Below are positions 56,023-64,000 of a DNA stretch of 64,000 nucleotides, in pieces. Under the pieces are notes generated by a model. It saw only the letters and a program-made list of their open reading frames with translations. It did not search any database and had not been told where the DNA came from. Position 1 is the stretch's first letter. Each line of letters starts with the position of its first letter. Position numbers and translations under genes: made by a program. This DNA comes from Isoetes taiwanensis (lineage: Eukaryota; Streptophyta; Lycopodiopsida; Isoetales; Isoetaceae): contig JAJEKV010000161.1 in NCBI GenBank assembly GCA_021234155.1, positions 64,001 to 128,000 on the forward strand. Direction: 5' to 3'.

Positions 56023-59000
56023 TCCGAAGCCTTTCCGTTCCCAGAACGTACAGACCATTCCCTTGGCCTTAAAACATAAATCTTAAAGCCAAAGAGAACT
56101 TATCAGTCCCTAGTCAAACTAGGGGAGCCTTAGGAACCATTATTTTAAATCATTATGTTCTTGAAACATGCAAGAAACCTTATCATGCCGTTTTAAATTT
56201 AGGATCATAGATCATACGCATCCTTATGCAAATGTTTACCATCAAACTCCGTATCTTGAATTTCCATTATACCGCTGTGTTTAAACAAATACATTTTTAA
56301 GCCTTTAAAACCTTTGAATCCAAATTCAAAGTTCTTTTCCACTAGATGAAGCATAAAAACCTCCAGATTCTTGCAATACATTCAAATATTTCACTCTTAA
56401 TGCCAAAGTACAATGCTAAAGTACATTTTATGTTTTAAATTCCATGATACTGCTGTAACAAAACAGAAATATTTCCCAAATTTTGCTCATATTTACAGAT
56501 TTGTTGCTTAACTCATTAAAATTCAAAACCAGCAAAGCGTTACAACTGCTTTTCTAAAAAGGACCCCAAGTCATATGTTCCATACTCCAATCATGCAGTG
56601 TATGCTTAAAAATGATCCCAAATAGTCTTAAATTCTTTTATTAAAAGATATCCAGCAATTTACAAACTAGATCAATCCATAGAAATGTCTCAGATATTCA
56701 TGGCATGCTTAGAAGCAAGCAGTTTACAACATAGGTCACCCCGCTTTTCAAAACCACAAAAATATCTCAAATACTCATGCCATGCTTAATAGCAAACAAA
56801 ATAAGGCAGCTTTGTAAGATTTTTATCCACGTGTTCAGCTATAACACTTACCACTTTTTAGTGAAAGCATAAAGCAAACCAGAATATGTCAAATGTAAAT
56901 CCACGTTTCTGAGGTATTGCAGTAGCAAGAATTTTCTTCAGCGTCCAAGACTTCATCCTAAACCAAATACGAGCATATTTGGAAGAGTAAAGTTGGTTAC
57001 CTGCAGTCAATCAGTCTAGAGTTAGCCTGAGAAGGGTAAACTAGAAAGGAACTGACAGGTAAGCTATAACTTTACTCGGCTCATCGCCCTTTACCAAATA
57101 ATTATAAGAGCTCAAATTGAATTTACAAGAATTTATGCAAAACTTCAAGTCTCTGCTATTATTATGCTCTAATTGAGCTCAGCCGCAAAGATATTAAATA
57201 CTCAAGAGACGAGTTGTCTCCCCACAAATTTACTATCTGAAAACCTCATAATCTCATTGAACATATAGTGCATTCCAGAGGCATAGATACAAAACTAAAT
57301 CATGGGCTTTTTATACCCTCATAAGCAAAATTTCAAGATCAGCATATCATGGTTCAGCTAGTTAACAATCTGAGATGTGCTTATACGCTGGTCAACCGAT
57401 CCATATAAAAGCATTGTGCCACCAAGACAGGGGGCAGAGCCATGCCACATATATGCCCTGAATTCAACAGATACTCTACCATGCCGTGCAGCTTTCCTAA
57501 GTCACTTGTTCATCTGTTCATATTTGATAGACGTGCATACCTACCTTTTTATAAGCAAGGTCTAAGAACCCTTGGAGCATTGGTTACAGGTCTGTAAGAA
57601 AGCCTTAGAATTTATTTACCAGACTCTGCCCAAACAATACATCTTATTCCAACTAAATGGCTTAGCGTCCCATGCTAAATCTCAAGTAAAGGACAGTATA
57701 CAAATTTAGAAGACGCCCTTAAGCCTTAATTTAGAAGGTCCTGCATAATTAATCAGCTTCATACCACATCCTTTACACGAATTTAAACAAAGCCTCCCTC
57801 CTTTTTGTATTCTTTTTGCGACATTTAAGATAGGAATGCCAAGACCATAGACATAATCCTCAAATTATAAGATGGGAATAGAACGGCAAAGAACCGAACC
57901 AAAAGCTAAGAAGCAAGACCGAACTACAAGCTTGTAAACATGAATCAAAGCTGGAGGCGATTGAAAGATATAGTAAATATTCAAGAGCCTAAGCCAGGGC
58001 ATGAGAAAGCATAAGAAACAGAGTATCTCTTAAAAAAATCCCATACTAAACCTGGTTAGTTGGACGTCCAAATCTTCTCCAGAGTTTTCGATATGATCCT
58101 CACCTTCAGAGGAGTTGCAGGAAGCTATCATATTTCATCCATGGTTACCATTCTTTCTAGAAAGCAGTTAAATGGGATGTTCCTATATTCCCCTTCTACC
58201 ATGCATGTGCTTGCCTTAGAATACCCAGATTTTGCCATAGGCGGCAAGACTTTGCCAAAAAGCGCTTGCGGTCATGTTTGAGCCATCCAAATTTCGGACT
58301 CTCCACATATGCAATTTAGGGTTTCGTTGCCACGTTCTGTCACTACTTGCCCTAAAATCGTTTTTTGAACAACCATTGTATTTTAATAACCTTAATTTGA
58401 CAAAGAGCCCACGTCTCCATTATCATCCCTTTAAGTCGTAACAATGAAATGCCAAGTTACATACCTTTTGTGCCCTTCATATGTCCCTTAGAACAAAGCT
58501 AGAAGCCCACAATAATAAAGCAATAGGTGCTCTACGATGCCCATGAAGAGCATCACTAGATGTCAAATAAAAGTTAGTACGAAAGGCATGCAAGCTCATT
58601 AAATCATTTAAAAGCTAAATAGCAGGCATGCACTAAAAAAGTTGCATGTACTTTCTTACAAGTAAGGCCCACCTTATTTTTCACCTTAGCGTTTTTTGCC
58701 ATAGATGACCTTGCAAAAAGTAGAATGAATCAAATCCTTAGCTTAAATGAACAAGTTAGATATTGCTCACCCCTTGCTAAAACCTTCCGCTAGTGCATGT
58801 GAACATGTACTTGTTTAGAACATGTGAACACTGACGTTTTCATTGCTCGCATTCCCATTTGCATAGGAACCATTACTTAGGAGCTTTCAAATGCACCTCT
58901 TCATTATTTGTTGTGCTCTGTTGCTAGAGTCTAATTGCAAATTTAGAAGCACATAGCATAGCTTAGTGGCGATTATTCCAAAAAAGTCTAGTCATGTCCA

Positions 59001-59261
59001 AAGACCGTATTCATGCAAGTTCCCCTTAGAGATTCATTCCCAAGACTCATCAAACATTCACCAAGTATGTTGTTAAAACCGTAGATCAACATCTTGCCAA
59101 CCTGCATAACTGGTTTTCACAAGCAGAGACTTCATAACTGGTCTTTCCCAAATTATAGCAAGCAGAGACTAAAGAGGTGTGACACCCATTTCTTTATGCC
59201 ATTTTTGTTCATATATCTGCTCTTTTTCAACCTTCTTATGTCCTTTTCATAGACCAGTAAC
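56023..59261 (-). repeat. Right terminal repeat of family 3, 3' truncated
   Basis: Matches the left copy up to ACCAGTAAC at 59,261, about 60 bp short of the (TA) end. At the break, AACCTTCTTATGTCCTTTTC occurs twice (59,229-59,248 and 59,259-59,278), a 20-bp direct duplication across the junction. Confidence 0.9.
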
Positions 59262-59948
59262 CTTCTTATGTCCTTTTCCAAGTTTATGGATGCTATTCTG
59301 TAAGTATTCAAACTCTTTGACTGCAATATTGAATACTTCTAAGAATATTTTGTTAATGTTTCTAAAATTAATGAAAGGTCTATTCTATGATCAAATTTAA
59401 GTTGCTCTCTGATCTCCTTAATAAAATACCCCAATTTTTTTAATCGGATTTCAGATTTATTTTCCATTGAGTTTGGTTATTTCAATTCCTTTAAGAATGC
59501 TTTCCCTAATTTTGTATTATTTGATCTGCTGGTCATACTCTCTGCCCACTCTTTAGTGGTTAATAGTGGTCTTATTTGGGATTATGTCTTCCTCTAGGGT
59601 CTATATCTGTAATAATTTTATTGTGTCTTATATGATAAATATTTTTGGGCTTATGGTCCTTCCTCTGAATTTCCATAATTATAGTAGAATTGGTTGGGAG
59701 TCCTATATGTTTTGGTGGCTTTGTGCTTATTCTTTCTTAGTTCCTCTACTTTTATTCTTTCTATGATGTAAACATGGACTTGTTTGGTAATTGGAATAGT
59801 CTTGTATTATGTTGGCATCTTTTTGCTAAGTTATGGGCTAAGTTTAGCTCAACATGTCTCTAAGGCTTCCCCAATTTGGGGTCTGATAAGTCCAATAATC
59901 CCTAGGGATTATTTGGATGTCGACTTAAGTCATTAGGATTAGGTTACC

Positions 59949-59950
<2 letters not shown>
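59262..59950 (+). mobile_element. Plus-oriented element fragment with the shared two-hairpin end
   Basis: AT-rich and without a supported ORF. Its last ~100 bp (59,860-59,935: CCCC-AATT-GGGG, CTGATAAGTCC, then an AATAATCCCTAGGGATTATT hairpin) match the minus-strand end of the 32,141 sequence closely. It runs directly into a (TA)n tract, so it is a related element in the opposite orientation, joined to the truncated family-3 repeat. Confidence 0.6.

Positions 59951-60006
<56 letters not shown>
59951..60006. repeat. (TA)n microsatellite
   Basis: About 28 TA units at the boundary of the plus-oriented fragment. Confidence 0.95.
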
Positions 60007-60011
<5 letters not shown>

Positions 60012-61221
60012 ATAATTATAGATACACGAATCTCGCCGTTCGGTTTGGTCCAAGTGGTAGGGAAAAATCCTAGCCCTTGATGTTTTTTTTTATGGTTTTT
60101 TAGGAACTTCATGGTAGGTGTGATGTTTTTTTTGGCATTTAGTTAATATATATTAGTGATGAGGTGGCGAGGAGGCAAGCTTATGTCCCTTTGGATCTTT
60201 ATGGGGGCATGCATGCCCATGCATGAGGAAATGCACCACATCTCGGTGCCGTTGGATCAAGGGGGAGAAATCCTAAGCCCTCATTTTTCCGAGAAAGTGC
60301 AAGGAAGATCAATGCTGGGGCATTAAATCTACTTGAATGTTAAGTGATGAGGTGGCATTTGAGGTTTTAATAGACCTAGTGAGGTGGCATTGTGAGGTGG
60401 CATTTTTATTAGTAAAGTCAATGAGGTGTCAAAGCAACTTTGAGTCTCCCATATTAGGCCGGGATTCCACTATTGGCAAGTTTATATGCTGACATGGAGC
60501 GATCTTCCATCACGGTAGAATCTTTACTGCGTGTATATATTTCTTGCCGTGTTCCATTCATGGAGTTTACCTAAGCTTCCAAGGAACTCTGGAGCAGGGG
60601 ATTTCTCTAGAACAAAGCAGGGACTTGAAGATTCTCTAGAACAGAAGCCAGGCAGAGATTTTCGAGCAAAAATCAGAAACGAAAGTTTAAAGAAAGTTTC
60701 GTAGTAACAGCGACATGTAAAAAAATTTCCAGCAAAAGAACTGACCAAAAATCTTCCACAGCGCTGGATAGATCGATCTTCGGCTATTGTGCAGTTTCCA
60801 TGCCTCCTCTAGGCTGTGTGATGGAACGGCCGCTCAAGAAATGTTTCTACCGGAGGGTATTGCCCGTCTGTTCAAGAGGGCTCCGGCAGTCTACAAAAAA
60901 TTCCACATGGGCAATGTGCCGGACGTAGTGGAATACAGAAATTTTTCTTAGTGGTGACATGGCAACTAGTGGTTGGGCGTGAAGCTCGTTGCAGCGCTTA
61001 AACGGCCGCAGTGGAATCCCGGCCTTAATTTTATGCAATTTCTTTGCACAAAAATTAATATGGGAGAGATGAGGTGGCATGGAGAAGTGGCAGATACATT
61101 TAAAGGACAGATGAGGTGGCATGTCGGAAATTTTTTCAGGCAAGATTGCCCCACAAATTTGAATTTTGACGTATCAATCAACATTAACTATTAAATCTAC
61201 GTCTACGTAATATATGTATTA
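60007..61221. other. Non-coding region with GATGAGGTGGCAT motifs
   Basis: TGAGGTGGCA(T) or close variants recur about eight times (near 60,158, 60,347, 60,381, 60,394, 61,069 and 61,112). Two related segments with CTCG-CGTT-GG-TC-AAG-GG-AGG-AAATCCTA-GCCCT lie at about 60,040 and 60,243; the first includes an A-box-like TGGTCCAAGTGGTAGGG. These look like fragments of tRNA-related short elements. No gene. Confidence 0.45.
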
Positions 61222-61246
61222 CAAAATTTGCCCGTGGCCGGGCGCT
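61222..61246 (-). mobile_element. Candidate Helitron 3' terminus hairpin
   Basis: On the minus strand GCCCGGCCACGGGC forms a 5-bp GC hairpin followed after about ten bases by GTAAT. Helitrons end in a GC-rich hairpin, a short spacer and CTRR; here the last tetramer is GTAA, one base off. It lies about 830 bp downstream of the helicase stop on the same strand. Tentative. Confidence 0.3.
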
Positions 61247-61437
61247 ATGTGTGTTCAGGGAGTTGAACCCGAGAGGTGTCATCAACATTTATGCGGGGAT
61301 TGAACCGCGATTTTTGCCACGTGTTATTGTGCCCATCGGATAGATATATGCTAAAGTTAACCACCATGAGTTTTCCACCTCCTCCTTCCACATGCACCTC
61401 CGCCCTTCTCTTAATAGGACATCCAATATCCCTATTT

Positions 61438-61735
61438 TGAAGCATCCGATGACAATCAGTGGGTTTTGGACCTGGGTGGGGGTTGCCCATTACCAATGGA
61501 TTAACCACTAAACTGTGATCGCGGTGCATTTTTTTTTGTTAAAGCATCCAATAACACTTAGTGGGTTTTGAGCCTGGGTGGGGGTTGCCCATTACCAATG
61601 GCTTTACCACTAAACTGTGACTGCGGTGCCTTTTATTCTTCTTTGAAGCATCCGATGATAGTCAGTGGGTTTTGGACCTGGATGGGGGTTGCCCATTACC
61701 AATGGCTTAACCACTAGACCATGATCGCGGTGCGT
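61438..61735 (-). repeat. Three tandem tRNA-like units
   Basis: Units at about 61,441-61,531, 61,550-61,630 and 61,648-61,735. Each, on the minus strand, has an A box (TGGTCTAGTGG in the last unit), ATTGGTAATGGGCAACCC, a B-box-like GGTCCAAAACC and CACTGA--ATC-GATGCTTC. The A box equals that of the SINE-like head at 41,338. They resemble tandem SINE heads rather than functional tRNAs: no acceptor stem closes. Confidence 0.7.
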
Positions 61736-61864
61736 TTGCTTCCTCCTTTCCTGTTTGGGGTGCATTCAAGGAAATCTCATGGTAATTAAATAGCAAATTA
61801 TCTATCCGGTGGGCTTGAAGAAGTTTTTTTTTTTCTTCTTTTTTTTTTTTAACGTAGCTTATTT

Positions 61865-62065
61865 TTATGTACAAAAGAATGTGGAAAATATGGTATACAT
61901 CTGTATATAGAGAAGTTGAAGAAGACGTACCTTTTTAGCAAAGAAGCTTTTTGTATAGATATTTGCTGTATGCTTTATTGTATTTTTGGAGTGTGAATAA
62001 CATGGTACACATCTGTATATGGAAAAGTTGACGAAGACGTACTTTCTTAGCAGAAAAGTTACGTA
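61865..62065 (+). repeat. ~110-bp tandem duplication
   Basis: ATGGTA(T/C)ACATCTGTATAT-GA-AAGTTGA-GAAGACGTAC followed by TTTTTAGCA-A-AAG occurs at about 61,889 and 62,000, directly 3' of the helicase frame. Confidence 0.8.
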
Positions 62066-62071
62066 CCTCAG

Positions 62072-64000
62072 TTACGGTAGGAGCTCTTGGTAGACGACAT
62101 TTGTTGTAGCTTTTGCTTTGTTGGCATCGTTGAGGAGAATCAATACGTCGTCTCTTGTTCGAACTCGCGTCAATGCTGTGTATAATTGGCCGTGTGCAAA
62201 GACTTCGGTTCGCAAGTCGAGAACTATTTTATCAAGGGTGAGTCCTAAACAGCTGTTGAATGTTGTTGAATAGGCTGGGCGCAGTGGAAGTTGGCGTCTA
62301 TGGATTGTCCAGGGCCATTTATCAGGCTGGTAAAAGAAATCAACTCGAGAAATGGGATGGATGTTTCCCCTATGTTGTGGTTCTCCAGTAAGAAGCTTGA
62401 CAGTGACAAATCTATTGTGTGCTGAACATACCATTACTCTGGCATTTTTCACGAGGCCCCTGTCTTTGTCAAGTGTCTTTGTGATGTGACATATTGTATT
62501 AGGTTTAAGTTGGAGGATGTGTTGTGGGAGTGATGGGTGTTTATAGCCGTTAAGGAAATCGGTTGTGGCCATTGGGTGGTCCTCTATGGTTTGGTCGTTT
62601 TCGGTAAGTCTGTCCACGCTGAAGTATAGTTTGGCTGTTCCTAGGAGCATTTGCAAGATTATGTTGTTGAATTCATCAACCGTGATGTTTTTGGGGGATA
62701 AGAATGCTCTTGTTTCACATTTTTTGAGGCGTTGCAAGGATTTGTTTGTCATCTGAGAAAATTGACAAACATCTTGAGCTTAGTGGTTGTCTTGAATAAT
62801 GTTAATGGGATGTCAGTGAGTAGGTCTCCTTGTCCTATGGCATCGACAAAGTGTATAAGATCGATATCCTTGGCATTTCTTACTGGTTGATTGAGTTGCA
62901 GGACTTGGAAATGGGGCCATAGATGAGATGATCTGATGGAGGCATTAATTGTTGCTGTTTTGCCTGCTTTTTTTACGATGGGGGCGATTTGTCTGAAATC
63001 TCCTGCTGCTATAAATAATTTTCCTCCAAATGGGATGTTGGTGTTTGTTATTTTTTGTAGCAAGATGTCAACTGCTTCTATCACTGCTTTGTTTGCCATG
63101 GGAAACTCATCCCATATGATAGCAGCTGCTTGGCTAATTAGTGTTGCTCTTGGGGATTGTGGATCGAGCAATGAGTGTATTCCAATATTGTTATCAATAA
63201 CGGGTATTTGGAATAACGAATGGGCTGTTCTACCGCCAGGATATAGTAGGGATGCAAGTGCTGTTGTTGCACATGGTAAAACTATCTTTTGGTTTCCTCG
63301 TATGTAGAGGCGTGATTGTGTTCAGAAGGTAGGTTTTCCCGGTGCCAGCTTTTCCATAGATGAAGATTGGTTTGAGTGGCTGCGCATTCTCAATAATGCT
63401 TTGTATGTAGGTGTAAATAGATGTTTGATTTGTATTCATACTACTAAACATGGTTGAGGCTTGGGCGAGGTACTGTTGGTGGTCTGGGAATTTGTTGAGT
63501 TCATTTTGGATCTCTCTAGATAACGTCTTTGTGTATTGGCAATCCAAAGGCTTGGCGCTTGTTCCGTGCTGGACTAAAATGTTGTTGATAGATAGAAGTG
63601 TTTCGTTAGTTGCAATGCTCTTGTCGCCGCGGTATTCATCTAAAAAGTCAGCTGTCATGTGGTTTTGAAATGTTTCCCATAGTTGTAAAGTGGTCCGTTA
63701 TCAAGAATCAGAAGTGCGAATAGGAATCTAAGCTGTGATGGTGTATGGAAATAAGATATGGCTTCTTCCATTGCTTTAATAGCTTCTGTTGCTGGTGCAA
63801 TCAGTCCCATTGCTTGTGCACTTTCTTGGTAGGTGTTATAGTGATGATGGCCTTCATGAGTTTTAGGTCATCCCATGAGCAAGCGGGTTTATGGAGCAGT
63901 ATTGTTCTCAGGTAGAATGGCTCTCCAAATTTTGGGAGTAGCAACCGTATTCTGCAAACGAGTTCTCCTTTTACTCGTCTATGGACTATGTTTTGTGTGC
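62072..64000 (-). pseudogene. Helitron PIF1-like helicase, partial and frameshifted
   Basis: 5'-3' DNA helicase moiety of a rolling-circle Helitron. From the right edge on the minus strand: GE-FYLRTILLHKPACSWDDL (about 63,935-63,870), the region usually linking Rep to helicase; then Walker A GKAGTGKT (about 63,355-63,332); a frame change near 63,310; CATTALASLLYPGGRTAHS; Walker B IIWDEFPM (63,120-63,097); GDFRQIAPIV (about 63,005-62,975); LNQPVRNAKD; a frame change at 62,750; ETRAFLSPKN; and finally the motif V/VI region GLTLDKIVLDL..EVFAHGQLYTALTRV, ending at 62,072. NSCLGLTLDK deviates from the usual NKSQGQTLDK. The Rep domain would lie beyond 64,000. At least two internal frame changes, one more near 63,660. 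Confidence 0.85.

Overview
This window is repeat-rich eukaryotic nuclear DNA, almost certainly from a land plant. The evidence is a plant LPEAT2-type acyltransferase pseudogene, a plant-type trihelix/Myb-SANT pseudogene, an LTR element with an initiator-Met-tRNA primer site (TGGTATCAGAGC), tRNA-derived SINEs, a Helitron, and GT/AG intron boundaries. The Penelope-like reverse transcriptase without a visible GIY-YIG nuclease, together with an HUH Rep gene, points weakly to a non-seed plant (fern or lycophyte). No intact host gene is visible; nearly everything is mobile-element DNA or its decay product.

Layout. 0-1.1 kb: HUH (Y1) Rep-like endonuclease on the minus strand, running off the left edge. 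3.9-4.6 kb: trihelix-type pseudogene. 5.25-6.6 kb: intronless LPEAT2-like retro-pseudogene. 7.4-16.4 kb: an unusual plus-strand cassette bounded by a ~49-bp direct repeat. It holds an acidic two-exon gene, a coiled-coil gene and a long decayed gene whose parts look like a ParB/DGQHR-type domain and a permuted (beta-class order) methyltransferase-like domain. The cassette is studded with palindromes of the form TCACGC-N3-GCGTGA. 17.3-21 kb: degenerate ~0.35-0.5 kb tandem repeats interrupted by a 1.4-kb poly(A) retroposon with a clear 12-bp target duplication.

24.0-32.1 kb: an 8.1-kb Penelope-like retroelement on the minus strand with 1.73-kb terminal direct repeats, a spliced-looking first exon inside the repeat, an unknown 515-aa ORF and a frameshifted RT ORF. 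32.1-40.8 and 51.2-59.9 kb: further terminal-repeat pairs (3.0 kb and 3.3 kb) with tiny non-coding interiors. They look like non-autonomous relatives, because they share three structured elements with the RT-bearing element: a GATAA-loop hairpin block, a covarying hairpin at the repeat/interior junction, and (in some) a two-hairpin end. Their ends repeatedly abut (TA)n or A/T tracts.

43.3-49.95 kb: scrambled, partly inverted copies of a non-autonomous LTR retrotransposon (648-bp LTR, ~1-kb interior). 40.9-41.35 and 49.95-50.4 kb: related tRNA-headed SINE-like units. 50.46-50.73 kb: a 10-bp minisatellite that is a perfect plant heat-shock-element array. 61.2-64.0 kb: a decayed Helitron helicase on the minus strand running off the right edge, with tandem tRNA-like units in its 3' flank.

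Many differences between otherwise near-identical repeat copies cluster at CAG/CTG/CCGG positions. Some frameshifts called here may therefore be sequencing errors in methylated DNA rather than real decay.
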